NCBI RefSeq assembly: GCF_010500245.1 | Contig: NZ_JAAGOX010000022.1 | Coordinates: 1-64,000 of the forward strand | From: Ruegeria sp. PrR005 | Lineage (GTDB): Bacteria > Pseudomonadota > Alphaproteobacteria > Rhodobacterales > Rhodobacteraceae | DNA: 64,000 nucleotides | Direction of reading: 5' to 3' | Shown: piece after piece, positions 26,280 to 34,919 of the stretch | Position numbering within the stretch: position 1 is the first letter of the stretch | How the letters are laid out: every line of letters starts with the position of its first letter | Translations under genes and position numbers: made by a program | Notes under the pieces: model-generated | Told to the model about the DNA's origin: nothing | The model's database searches: none | Seen by the model: the letters and a program-made list of their open reading frames with translations, nothing else

Positions 26280-27602
26280 TTAGCGCAGGATCGGCACCTC
26301 GGGTGCGCGTTTGCCCGGTGCCGTCATCGCCGGAGGCTGCGGTCCGCCCGTAGCCCAATCCAGCAGTTCGACCGTGTGCATGATGGGCAGTTCGGTCCCC
26401 GAACCGATCTGCATCAAACAGCCGATATTGCCCGCCGCGATCAGGTCGGGCTTTTTTGCCTCAAGCGTGCGGATCTTGCGGGCCTTTAGCTTGCCCGAGA
26501 TCTCGGGCTGCATCAGGTTATAGGTTCCGGCCGAGCCGCAGCACAGGTGGCTGTCGGCAGGTTCGACCACCGAAAAGCCCGCCCGTTTCAGCAGGTCCTT
26601 GGGATAGGTCTTGATCTTTTGCCCGTGTTGCAGCGAGCAGGCGGCGTGATAGGCCACGGTCAACCCCTTGTCGGTCCCTTCTGGCAGGTCGAGCTGCATC
26701 AACAGCTCGCTTATGTCCATGGCGATGGCCGATACCCTGGCGGCCTCGGCCGCCAGCGGCTCGTTGCGGAACATGTGGCCGTAATCCTTGACGGTGGTGC
26801 CGCAGCCGCTGGTGTTGATCACGATGGCATCAAGACCGGCGCCATCCATCTCGCGCACCCAGGCACGGATGTTCTTGGCCGCCGTAGCGTGGCTCTCGCT
26901 CGTGCGCCCCATGTGATGGGTCAGCGCACCGCAGCAGCCCGCGCCCTCGGCCACCACGACCTCGCAGCCCAGCCGGGTCAGCAGGCGGATAGTGGCATCA
27001 TTGATATCTGTGTTCAGCGCCTTTTGCGCACAGCCTGTCATCAGGGCGACCCGCTTCTTGCGCGTGCCAGCCGGTGCAAAGCTCTGCGGATCGTCGTTGC
27101 GGCTGACCGGCGGGATATGTTTCGGCGCCATGTCGAGCATCGCGCGCAGCCGCGCATCGGGCATCAACCCGCGGAACGGACGGCCGATCTTGGCCCCCAA
27201 GAGCGCCAGCCGGAACCGTGTGGGATAAGGCAGGATGCGCGCCAGAATCCAGCGCAGCGCCCGGTCGCTGAACGGTCGGCGGTAGGTCTGCTCGATATAC
27301 TCGCGCGCATGATCGACCAGATGCATGTAATGCACGCCCGAGGGGCAGGTCGTCATGCAGGCCAGGCAACTCAGGCAACGGTCGATATGCTTGACCGTTT
27401 TGGCATCCGGCACCCGGCTGTTTTCCAGCATGTCCTTGATCAGGTAGATGCGCCCGCGCGGGCTGTCGAGCTCGTCGCCCAGCACCTGATAGGTCGGGCA
27501 GGTGGCGGTACAGAACCCGCAATGCACGCAGGAACGCAGGATCTCGTTGGCGCGCTGGATGCCGGGATCGGTCAGTTGTTCGGCGGTGAAATTCGTCTGC
27601 AT
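26280..27602 (-). CDS. glcF: Glycolate oxidase iron-sulfur subunit
   Basis: 440 residues. Two ferredoxin-type [4Fe-4S] motifs lie near the N-terminus: C25, C28, C31, C35 and C76, C79, C82, C86. They are followed by two CCG-type domains (residues ~190-290 and ~320-400; GAGCCGALTHHMGR and HLCCGSAGTYN). GlcF passes electrons from the flavin subunits GlcD/GlcE to the quinone pool during glycolate oxidation to glyoxylate. It is the last gene of glcDEF, 3 bases after glcE. Confidence 0.96.
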   Translation of the reverse strand: MQTNFTAEQLTDPGIQRANEILRSCVHCGFCTATCPTYQVLGDELDSPRGRIYLIKDMLENSRVPDAKTVKHIDRCLSCLACMTTCPSGVHYMHLVDHAREYIEQTYRRPFSDRALRWILARILPYPTRFRLALLGAKIGRPFRGLMPDARLRAMLDMAPKHIPPVSRNDDPQSFAPAGTRKKRVALMTGCAQKALNTDINDATIRLLTRLGCEVVVAEGAGCCGALTHHMGRTSESHATAAKNIRAWVREMDGAGLDAIVINTSGCGTTVKDYGHMFRNEPLAAEAARVSAIAMDISELLMQLDLPEGTDKGLTVAYHAACSLQHGQKIKTYPKDLLKRAGFSVVEPADSHLCCGSAGTYNLMQPEISGKLKARKIRTLEAKKPDLIAAGNIGCLMQIGSGTELPIMHTVELLDWATGGPQPPAMTAPGKRAPEVPILR

Positions 27603-27605
27603 CGC

Positions 27606-28694
27606 TTACCCCATAAGTCCCGGATTGAAGAGCCCTTTCGGGTCGAACCGCTGCCGCAATCCGCGCGACAGGGCGGCGAGCGGAGCCGGTTCCGGCTGGA
27701 ACATGGCGCGCTGGGTCCGGTCGCCCCGGACCAGTGTCGCATGGCCCGCAAACTCGCCCAGCCGACCGCGCAGGTCGGCGCCTTCGGGCATCAGCGCCCA
27801 GATCAGCCCGCCGCCCCAGTCGAACAGCAGCGCTTCGGCCTTGCAGCGCTCGGCCAACTCTGGCGCGTCGCCCGGTTTCACCGAGATCCGCCAGACATCG
27901 CCCACGCGCCCTTGGAACGGGGTCACGTCACGAATGCCCGGCCAGGGATCGTCCTCCAGCCGCGCCACCGTTCCAAATGGTGCAAACAACCGGCTTAGCG
28001 CCTCCGCCCGATAGTCGACCGAGGCTTCGAACCCCTCGATCCGAACCAGAGCCTGCCCCAGGGCCGGATCATAGGCCGCGCCGGTCACCTCATAGGGAGA
28101 GCCCAGCCCGGCCGACAGCGCGCGCACCGCGGTTCCCGCATCGGGCACAGAAACCATCAGCGTGGCTTGTGTCTCGGCTTTTGGCAGCACCTTCAGCGAG
28201 ACCTCGCTCAGCACCCCCAGCGTGCCCCAGGACCCGGCCATCAGCTTGACGAGGTCATAGCCGGTGACATTCTTCATCACCCGGCCACCATTGCTGATCA
28301 CCTGGCCCATGCCGTCGACATAGCGCACGCCCAGCAGGAAATCGCGCGCCGCGCCCGCCTGTATCCGGCGGGGGCCCGAGATATTGCCAGCCACCACGCC
28401 GCCGATGGTGGGCGTGCCCTCGGTCGCCATCACCCCGCGATGATCCATCGGCTCAAACGCCAGCCGCTGCCCTTCAGCGGCCAGCGCCGTCTCGATCTCG
28501 GCCACGGGCGTTCCGGCCTTGGCGACCAGCGTCAGCGCGCCGGGCTCATAGAGCGTGATGCCGCTCAGCCCCGAGACGTCCAACTCGGCATCCGGCCCCG
28601 GCACGCCCCGCGTCCCGCCGCCCCGTATCCGGACCGGAGCAGTCAGCCCGGCCACGATCTGGGCCAGTTCGGCCTCGCTTTCTGGTCTCAGCAT
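27606..28694 (-). CDS. glcE: Glycolate oxidase FAD-binding subunit
   Basis: 362 residues. An FAD_binding_4 (PCMH-type) domain occupies the first ~180 residues, with PVRIRGGGTRG and TIGGVVAGNISGPRRIQAGA typical of GlcE. A shorter C-terminal half follows, as usual for GlcE compared with GlcD. It forms the glycolate dehydrogenase complex with GlcD and GlcF at the membrane. A 67-base gap with a strong hairpin separates it from glcD. Confidence 0.95.
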   Translation of the reverse strand: MLRPESEAELAQIVAGLTAPVRIRGGGTRGVPGPDAELDVSGLSGITLYEPGALTLVAKAGTPVAEIETALAAEGQRLAFEPMDHRGVMATEGTPTIGGVVAGNISGPRRIQAGAARDFLLGVRYVDGMGQVISNGGRVMKNVTGYDLVKLMAGSWGTLGVLSEVSLKVLPKAETQATLMVSVPDAGTAVRALSAGLGSPYEVTGAAYDPALGQALVRIEGFEASVDYRAEALSRLFAPFGTVARLEDDPWPGIRDVTPFQGRVGDVWRISVKPGDAPELAERCKAEALLFDWGGGLIWALMPEGADLRGRLGEFAGHATLVRGDRTQRAMFQPEPAPLAALSRGLRQRFDPKGLFNPGLMG

Positions 28695-28745
28695 TGGCTT
28701 TCCTCTTGCTGAAAATATCCCGGGGGGAATTGGCCGCAGGCCAAG

Positions 28746-28760
28746 GGGGGCAGCGCCCCC
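28746..28760 (-). terminator. GC hairpin directly after glcD
   Basis: GGGGGC-AGC-GCCCCC is a perfect 6-bp stem that begins one base after the glcD stop codon. There is no T run, so partial termination or 3'-end protection of the glcD message is more likely than full termination. It could set the glcD to glcEF ratio. Confidence 0.45.
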
Positions 28761-28761
28761 G

Positions 28762-30210
28762 CTACTCCGCGGCCACCTGTACCGCGCGTCGGCTTTCCGA
28801 GACCGACAGCGGAAACACCTTGGCGGGGTTCAACAGCCACTGCGGGTCGAACACGTCCTTGACCGCCATCTGCGCCTCAAGATCTTCTGCTGCGTATTGG
28901 TGCAGCATCAGGTCGCGTTTCTCGATCCCTACCCCGTGTTCGCCGGTCAGGCAGCCGCCCGCATCGACGCAGAGTTTCAGGATATCGGCGCCAAATGCCT
29001 CACATTTCTCCAGGTCACCCGGCATGTTGGCATTGAACAGGATCAGCGGGTGCATGTTGCCATCGCCCGCGTGGAACACGTTGCCTACTTTCAGACCGTA
29101 TTCGCGGCTGAGTTCGCCAATCCGGCGCAGCACCATCGGCAGGGCGGAGACGGGGATAGTGCCGTCGAGGCACATGTAGTCGTTGATCTGCCCCATGGCG
29201 CCAAAGGCCGACTTGCGGCCCAGCCAGATGCGGGCGCTTTCCTCGGCCGATTGGCTTTCACGCAGTTCCAGCGGGTTATGGCGCCGGGCGATCTCGATGA
29301 TGCGGGTCAACTGGTCGTCGATTTCGGCCTCGGACCCCTCGACCTCGACAATCAGCAGTGCTTCGCATTGCGGGTAACCGGCCTTGGCAAATGCTTCGCA
29401 AGCCTCGATGCAGAGCCGGTCCATGAACTCGATCGCCACCGGCAGCACGCCGGCCTTGATGATGTCGCTGACGCAGGCGCCGGCGACCTCGTTGCTGTCG
29501 AACGCCATCAGCACCGGGCGTGCACCCTCGGGCTTGCGCAGGATGCGCAGCGTGGCTTCGGTGACCACGCCCAATTGCCCCTCGGACCCGCAGATGACAC
29601 CGAGCAGGTCCAGCCCGCCCGCATCCAGATGCGCGCCGCCGATCTCGACCACGGTGCCGTCCATCAGCACCATGGTGACACCCAGCAGGTTGTTGGTGGT
29701 CACCCCGTATTTCAGGCAATGCGCCCCGCCCGAGTTCATCGCGATATTGCCCGCGATGGCGCAGGCCAGCTGTGACGAGGGGTCGGGGGCGTAAAAGAAA
29801 TCCTCTGCCTCGACCGCTCCGGTGACGCTCAGGTTGGTGCGACCCGATTGCACCCGGATGATGCGGTTGTCATAGTCCGTCTCCAGCACCTCGTTCATCC
29901 GCGCCACGCCCAGGATCACGCTGTCGGCGGTGGGCAAGGCGCCACCCGCCAGCGACGTGCCCGAGCCGCGCGGCACCACCGGTACGCCCTCTTCATGGCA
30001 GATCCGCAGCACATCCGACACTTGCTGCGTGCTCGACGGAAGCACTGCCAGCAGCGGCGGGCAGCGATAGGCGGTCAGCGCGTCACATTCATAGGCTCGG
30101 GTCTCGGACAGGTCGTCGATCACCGCGTCGGCGGGCAAGACCTGCCGCAGCCGTTGCACCAGGCGCGGTTTCTTGGCCAGAACGGTCGGGTTCGGGGTGG
30201 GCATGTCCAT
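28762..30210 (-). CDS. glcD: Glycolate oxidase catalytic FAD subunit
   Basis: 482 residues from ATG 30210 (GGAGG 7 bases before it). The FAD_binding_4 domain (residues ~55-190) contains GVPVVPRGSGTSLAGGALP and GNIAMNSGGAHCLKYG, the flavin site of GlcD/D-lactate dehydrogenase-like enzymes. The FAD-oxidase C domain follows, with NVFHAGDGNMHPL and TGEHGVGIEKR close to the end. It oxidises glycolate to glyoxylate. It is the first gene of glcDEF; a palindromic operator lies in its promoter. Confidence 0.95.
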   Translation of the reverse strand: MDMPTPNPTVLAKKPRLVQRLRQVLPADAVIDDLSETRAYECDALTAYRCPPLLAVLPSSTQQVSDVLRICHEEGVPVVPRGSGTSLAGGALPTADSVILGVARMNEVLETDYDNRIIRVQSGRTNLSVTGAVEAEDFFYAPDPSSQLACAIAGNIAMNSGGAHCLKYGVTTNNLLGVTMVLMDGTVVEIGGAHLDAGGLDLLGVICGSEGQLGVVTEATLRILRKPEGARPVLMAFDSNEVAGACVSDIIKAGVLPVAIEFMDRLCIEACEAFAKAGYPQCEALLIVEVEGSEAEIDDQLTRIIEIARRHNPLELRESQSAEESARIWLGRKSAFGAMGQINDYMCLDGTIPVSALPMVLRRIGELSREYGLKVGNVFHAGDGNMHPLILFNANMPGDLEKCEAFGADILKLCVDAGGCLTGEHGVGIEKRDLMLHQYAAEDLEAQMAVKDVFDPQWLLNPAKVFPLSVSESRRAVQVAAE

Positions 30211-30225
30211 GAACAATCCTCCATC

Positions 30226-30261
30226 TGGTAAATTAATATTACCAATTTTAGGTTCTGGCAA
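30226..30261 (-). promoter_or_regulatory. glcDEF promoter with GntR-type operator
   Basis: On the minus strand TTGCCA (30261-30256) and TATTAA (30238-30233) are 17 bases apart. The inverted repeat TGGTAA-N7-TTACCA (30226-30244) overlaps the -10 box and start site. TGGT...ACCA half-sites are typical of FadR/GlcC/LldR-type GntR regulators, which control glycolate and lactate genes. No glcC gene lies in the window. Confidence 0.55.
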
Positions 30262-30290
30262 GAAAAACCGGTAAGCCGTACTGTCGCGCC

Positions 30291-31013
30291 ATGACCTGGA
30301 CTGACCGCATACTTGTTTTTTCCGCGTTCGACTATGGCGCCGTGGCCGCGCTGATCTGTTGCTGGGTCTGGATCGGCTGGCGGATCGAGCATCCGGCGCC
30401 GGGAAGGCCGTCTGTTTCGGCTCTGATGGCCGATTTCCGGCGCGACTGGATGCGCCAGATGGTGACCCGGCAACCACGGGTGTTCGACGCGCAACTGATT
30501 TCGATCATGCGGCAGGGAACCTCCTTCTTTGCCTCGACGGCGGTGATCGCGGTGGGGGGCGGGCTGGCGCTGATCGGCAATACCGACCGGCTGGCCGGGG
30601 TGGCCGACGATCTGGCGCTGGGCGTGGCGCCCGCGCTGGTCTGGGAGATCAAGATACTGATCGTGCTACTTTTCCTGTCGAACGCGTTTCTGAAATTCGT
30701 CTGGGCGAACCGGTTGTTCGGCTATTGCGCGGTGTTGATGGCGGCGGTGCCGAACGATCCCGAAGACCCGCATTGTTTCCCGCGGGCGGCGCAGGCCGCC
30801 GATATCAACATCACCGCCGCCCGCAGTTTCAACAAAGGGCTGAGGGCCACGTATTTTGCGCTGGCCTCGGTCGCCTGGTTCGCGGGGCCGCTGGCGTTGG
30901 TCGCGGCGGCCGTGGTGACGACGGTCATCCTGTATCGGCGCGAGTTCGCGTCGCATTCGCGCGAGGTGCTGTTGCGGCTGCCGGCGGATAGCGGGTCGCA
31001 CACGCCATCGTGA
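30291..31013 (+). CDS. DUF599 membrane protein
   Basis: 240 residues with hydrophobic segments near 12-30, 75-95, 118-140 and 188-215. The RRDWMRQMVTR stretch and the DAQLISIMRQGTSFFASTAV segment after the first helix are typical of DUF599 proteins, whose function is unknown. It is divergent from glcD with 80 bases between starts, sharing the promoter region. A relation to glycolate metabolism is possible but not shown. Confidence 0.85.
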   Translation: MTWTDRILVFSAFDYGAVAALICCWVWIGWRIEHPAPGRPSVSALMADFRRDWMRQMVTRQPRVFDAQLISIMRQGTSFFASTAVIAVGGGLALIGNTDRLAGVADDLALGVAPALVWEIKILIVLLFLSNAFLKFVWANRLFGYCAVLMAAVPNDPEDPHCFPRAAQAADINITAARSFNKGLRATYFALASVAWFAGPLALVAAAVVTTVILYRREFASHSREVLLRLPADSGSHTPS

Positions 31014-31048
31014 AACGCGCCAAACCGGTGTTGCGATAGACTGCGGTA

Positions 31049-31396
31049 ATGCGCAGCCTGTTTCCCTTGCTTTTCGTGGCCTCACCCGTTCTGGCCGATC
31101 CCCCATCCATCGAAGCGGTAACCGCGACTCGAGCGGCCGACGGGTGGCGATTCGACGTGACACTGCGCCACCCGGATACCGGTTGGGACCACTATGCCGA
31201 CGGCTGGCGAGTGCTGGACTTGCAGGGCAACGAAATCGGGATGCGGACCTTGTTGCATCCCCATGAGACAGAGCAGCCCTTTACCCGGTCCTTGAGCGGG
31301 GTACAGCTTGCCGAAGGGGCGCGGCAGGTTCAGGTGCAGGCCCGGTGCAATGTCGATGGCTGGGCACCCGTGATGCAAATCGTGGACATCAAGTAG
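31049..31396 (+). CDS. Small periplasmic protein, unknown function
   Basis: 115 residues with a cleavable signal peptide (MRSLFPLLFVASPVLA). The mature part looks like a small beta-sandwich, with WRFDVTLRHPDTGWDHYADGW and PHETEQPFTRSLSG. I know it only as a conserved protein of Rhodobacterales. It starts 35 bases after the DUF599 gene and is probably cotranscribed with it. Confidence 0.75.
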   Translation: MRSLFPLLFVASPVLADPPSIEAVTATRAADGWRFDVTLRHPDTGWDHYADGWRVLDLQGNEIGMRTLLHPHETEQPFTRSLSGVQLAEGARQVQVQARCNVDGWAPVMQIVDIK

Positions 31397-31401
31397 ATCG
31401 C

Positions 31402-31428
31402 AAAAGAAAAGGGCCGGTCACCCGGCCC
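31402..31428 (-). terminator. Rho-independent terminator of the leftward pot-like operon
   Basis: On the minus strand GGGCCGG-GTGA-CCGGCCC (31428-31411) is followed by TTTTCTTTTG. It lies 25 bases after the last permease stop. Confidence 0.85.
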
Positions 31429-31453
31429 CCTGGTCTTTGATTTGCGGATCCGA

Positions 31454-32374
31454 TCAACCGGGCGACATGCCGCGCAGCCGTTCCGAGCGGCGGCGCAGCA
31501 GTTCCACCACCGTCAACAGGGCGATCGAGATGATCACCAGGATCGTGGCCACCGACAGAATCGCCGGGCTGATCTGTTCGCGGATACCGTTCCACATCTG
31601 GCGCGGGATCGTCTGTTCGTCGAGTCCGCCGACAAAGAGCACCACCACAACCTCGTCAAACGAGGTGACAAAGGCAAAGAGCGCGCCCGAGATCACACCG
31701 GGCAGGATCAGCGGCATTTGTACCCGAAGGAAGGTGGTGACCGGATCGGCGCCCATGTTGGCGGCGGCCCGGGTCAGCGAGTGGTCGAAACCCACCAGCG
31801 TTGCGGTCACGGTGATGATCACGAAGGGAATGCCAAGGGTGGCATGCGCCAGAATGATGCCCAGATAGGGAATGCCCCAATCCTGGATCCGGATCGACGA
31901 GTAAAAGAAGAACAGACCGGTCGCGGTAATGATGATCGGCACGATCATCGGCGAAATCAGGATTGCCATCACCGCGCGGCGGCCCGGCATCTCGGGCCGC
32001 GACAGGCCCAGGGCGGCAATCGTGCCCAGGGTGGTCGCCAGGATCGTCGAGAAGAAGCCGATGATGATCGAGTTCTTGGTCGCCTGGATCCATTGCGCGT
32101 TCGACCATGCGTCGGCCCACCAGGATCCGTCGCGCGGCGCTTCGGGGGCCTGCATGCCAAAGGTCAGCAGCAGGTCGTACCAGCGCATCGAATAGCCCTC
32201 GGGATCGAACTTCAGCATCTTGTCGCTGAAGGTGAAGTAGGGCTCGGCGTTGAAGCTGAGCGGGATGATCACCAGGATCGGTGCGATCAGGAAGATGAAG
32301 ATCGCGACACATATCACCAGGTAGGTGTAGTGCCAGACCCGTTCCAGCGTCGAGGCATGTTTGGGAAGAGCCAT
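31454..32374 (-). CDS. ABC transporter permease, PotC-like
   Basis: 306 residues with six hydrophobic segments and the BPD_transp_1 EAA loop (AAANMGADPVTTFLRVQMPL, around residue 210). It resembles PotC of spermidine/putrescine importers. It is last in the operon ATPase-binding protein-permease-permease, 6 bases after the preceding permease. The exact amine carried is unknown. Confidence 0.9.
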   Translation of the reverse strand: MALPKHASTLERVWHYTYLVICVAIFIFLIAPILVIIPLSFNAEPYFTFSDKMLKFDPEGYSMRWYDLLLTFGMQAPEAPRDGSWWADAWSNAQWIQATKNSIIIGFFSTILATTLGTIAALGLSRPEMPGRRAVMAILISPMIVPIIITATGLFFFYSSIRIQDWGIPYLGIILAHATLGIPFVIITVTATLVGFDHSLTRAAANMGADPVTTFLRVQMPLILPGVISGALFAFVTSFDEVVVVLFVGGLDEQTIPRQMWNGIREQISPAILSVATILVIISIALLTVVELLRRRSERLRGMSPG

Positions 32375-32380
32375 GTGCGG

Positions 32381-33664
32381 TTACCCCAGCTTCAGGTTGT
32401 CGATGCCCACGAGCTTGTCGTAGAGCCAATAAAGGAGCAGCACACCGCCAAGCAGCAGCGCGGCCAGAGCGGCGGCCAGCGACCAGTTAAGCGATTTCTG
32501 CATATGGAAGGCGATCAGGTTCGAGATCAGCTGCCCGTCGGCGCCGCCGACAAGGGCGGGGGTGATGTAGTACCCGACAGCCAGGATGAACACCAGGAGC
32601 GCGCCGGCGCCAATGCCGGGCACGGTCTGCGGAAAGTAGATGCGGCGGAATGCTGTCCAGCTGGTCGCGCCCAGAGAGCGCGCGGCGCGCACATAGGACG
32701 GGTTGATCATCCGCATTACCGAATAGAGCGGCAGCACCATGAAGGGCAGCAGGATATGTGTCATCGCAATGACGGTGCCGGTGCGGTTGTACATCATCTG
32801 CAACCGGTTATCGTCACCCAGCAGACCCATGCCGACCAGCGCGTCGTTCACCACGCCCTGGCTTTGCAGCAGAACCATCCAGCTGGTGGTCCGCACCAGA
32901 AGCGAGGTCCAGAAGGGCAAAAGAACCAGGATCATCAGCAGGTTCGAATGGCGCAACGGCAGGGTCGCCAGCAGATGCGCGATCGGGTAGGCCAGCACGA
33001 AGGTGAGGAAGGTGATCAGCAGCGACAGGGTCAGCGTGCGGGTGAACAGCTTGACATAGACCTGCCGGTTTTCCGGCACCATCACGATAGAGCCGTCGGC
33101 ATCACGCTCGCGGTCGATCGCGGCCAGATAGAAGTTCAAGGTGTAGGACGACGAAGCACCGCGCATCGCCTGCCACAGGTCCGGGTTGCCCCAATCCTTG
33201 TCGAGGTCCAGCAGCGCCTCTTTGTAAGGCGGTTCCAGCTTGTTGGCACTGCGGGCGGCCTTGGTGAACATCGAGCGCGAGCCCGACAGTTCATAGTTGA
33301 TGCGCGTCCCGGCCTGGCCAGGTGCCTTCAGCTCGCGCAGCACAACTAGGTCGGCGGCCAGCGCGGCATAGGCCTCTTCGTTTGGCTCGGTACCGGGCGG
33401 GTTGGCGTCGAACCAAGCGGCGAGATTGGTCATGATCGGCGTACGGTCGCCGGTTGTGACGTCTTCCTGCCAGGTGAACCCTTCGTTGTAGACCGATTTG
33501 TACAGCATTTGACCGATCGGAAAGACGAAGGTGATCAGGATAAAGGCCAGTAGTGGCAGCACGAGCAGGAAAGCCCGGCGGCGGGCGCGGGCCTGAGCTC
33601 GCATCAGCGCCCCTTTGAGCGGTTTGCCGTCAGCGGTCGTTAGCGGCTGAGCGATATCGGTCAT
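32381..33664 (-). CDS. ABC transporter permease, PotB-like, with long periplasmic loop
   Basis: 427 residues, ~140 longer than PotB. The extra length lies between helix 1 (residues ~32-55) and helix 2 (~215-240) and is polar, so it should form a periplasmic domain. The EAA loop reads AARSLGATSWTAFRRIYFPQ near residue 340. Such long-loop PotB relatives occur in alphaproteobacterial polyamine/opine-type importers. It follows the binding-protein gene after a 68-base gap containing a strong hairpin. Confidence 0.9.
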   Translation of the reverse strand: MTDIAQPLTTADGKPLKGALMRAQARARRRAFLLVLPLLAFILITFVFPIGQMLYKSVYNEGFTWQEDVTTGDRTPIMTNLAAWFDANPPGTEPNEEAYAALAADLVVLRELKAPGQAGTRINYELSGSRSMFTKAARSANKLEPPYKEALLDLDKDWGNPDLWQAMRGASSSYTLNFYLAAIDRERDADGSIVMVPENRQVYVKLFTRTLTLSLLITFLTFVLAYPIAHLLATLPLRHSNLLMILVLLPFWTSLLVRTTSWMVLLQSQGVVNDALVGMGLLGDDNRLQMMYNRTGTVIAMTHILLPFMVLPLYSVMRMINPSYVRAARSLGATSWTAFRRIYFPQTVPGIGAGALLVFILAVGYYITPALVGGADGQLISNLIAFHMQKSLNWSLAAALAALLLGGVLLLYWLYDKLVGIDNLKLG

Positions 33665-33695
33665 CTGGCGTTGTCCTGGATATTCGGGAAAGGCT

Positions 33696-33722
33696 GGGCC
33701 GCCCCCCGGTGGGGAACGGCCC
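33696..33722 (-). terminator. Intercistronic hairpin after the binding-protein gene
   Basis: On the minus strand GGGCCGTTCCCC and GGGGGGCGGCCC form a 12-bp stem with an ACC loop. It begins 11 bases after the binding-protein stop and lacks a T run. Such hairpins usually stabilise the abundant binding-protein message and lower expression of the permeases. Confidence 0.6.
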
Positions 33723-33732
33723 GGTTTTCAGA

Positions 33733-34806
33733 TCAGTTCGCCAGCCAGGCGTTGAAGCGCTCGTTCAGTTCGGCGTCCTTGTCGACCCAGAACTCGAAGT
33801 TGTTGACCAGCGCGTTCTTCAGGGCTGCTTCCGAGGTCGGCATGTGCGGCGCCATCTCGGTCTTGCCGTCCTGATAGAGGCCGACCAGAGCGCCCGAAGA
33901 TTTGCGTGCCGGGCCATAGCTGATCCACTTGGCCTGGTCCGCCAGCGCCTGGGTGCTGGTCGAGAAGGCGATGAACTGCATCGCGGCTTCTTTGTTAGGC
34001 GCGCCTTTCGGGACCACGAACAGGTCGAAGTCGAGGATCTGGCCGTCCCACATGATCTCGAAGGGCTGGCCTTCGGCAACGGCTGCGTTGAAGATACGGC
34101 CGTTATAGGCGGTCGACATCACAACTTCGCCGTCTGCCAGCAGCTGCGGCGGCTGTGCGCCGGCTTCCCACCAGACGATATCGCCCTTGATCCGGTCGAG
34201 CACGGCGAATGCGCGGTCGACGCCTTCGTCGGTGTCGAGCACTTCATAGACTTCGTTTGCCGGAACGCCATCGCCCATCAGAGCCATTTCCAGCGTCGCC
34301 TTGGCCGACTTGCGCAGGCCGCGCTTGCCCGGGATCTTGCCGGTGTCGAAGAAATCGGCGATCGAGGCCGGTGCCATCGAAACGTTGGCGGTGTTATAGG
34401 CAACCGCGGTCGACCACACGATGTTGGCGACTGCGCAATCCTGGATCGCACCGTCGATGAAGTCGTCGGTGGCTGCGGTGCCATCGGGTGCGGCAGCCAG
34501 CATGCCCGGATCGATTTCTTCCAGCAGGCCTTCGTCGCAGAGGCGCACGGCGTCCGAGAACTCGACGTCGGCGACGTCGACCGACACGTTACCGGCTTCG
34601 ACCTGTGCCTTGATCGGGGTTGCCGGGTTGTCGGCGTCGACCGAGTTCACCTTGATGCCGGTCGCCGCGGTGAAGGGCTTGTGATAGGCCTCAACCTGGC
34701 TCTTGGCATAGGCGCCGCCCCAGGACATGACGGTGACTTCTTGCGCCGAGACGGCAAAGGCCGCCGACGTCAGAGCTGTTGCCAGCAATGCGGTCTTGAG
34801 TTTCAT
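33733..34806 (-). CDS. ABC transporter substrate-binding protein, PotD-like
   Basis: 357 residues from ATG 34806 (GGGAGA upstream), with a signal peptide MKLKTALLATALTSAAFAVSA. The mature protein starts EVTVMSWGGAYAKSQ, typical of the polyamine/iron-type cluster of binding proteins. The C-terminal part has YNGRIFNAAVAEGQPFEIMW. It delivers a small cationic or related substrate to the permeases downstream. Compared with PotF in the neighbouring operon it is more distant, so the two systems probably differ in substrate. Confidence 0.88.
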   Translation of the reverse strand: MKLKTALLATALTSAAFAVSAQEVTVMSWGGAYAKSQVEAYHKPFTAATGIKVNSVDADNPATPIKAQVEAGNVSVDVADVEFSDAVRLCDEGLLEEIDPGMLAAAPDGTAATDDFIDGAIQDCAVANIVWSTAVAYNTANVSMAPASIADFFDTGKIPGKRGLRKSAKATLEMALMGDGVPANEVYEVLDTDEGVDRAFAVLDRIKGDIVWWEAGAQPPQLLADGEVVMSTAYNGRIFNAAVAEGQPFEIMWDGQILDFDLFVVPKGAPNKEAAMQFIAFSTSTQALADQAKWISYGPARKSSGALVGLYQDGKTEMAPHMPTSEAALKNALVNNFEFWVDKDAELNERFNAWLAN

Positions 34807-34919
34807 GTAGTTCTCCCATGTTGACCATTTTGGTTCGGTTTTTTGGATCGGTCGAAGCACGCCCCGGCCGTTTCCGAATTCAGCGCCCGTGAAAACGGGC
34901 GCGTGTTTGCGGCACCGGA

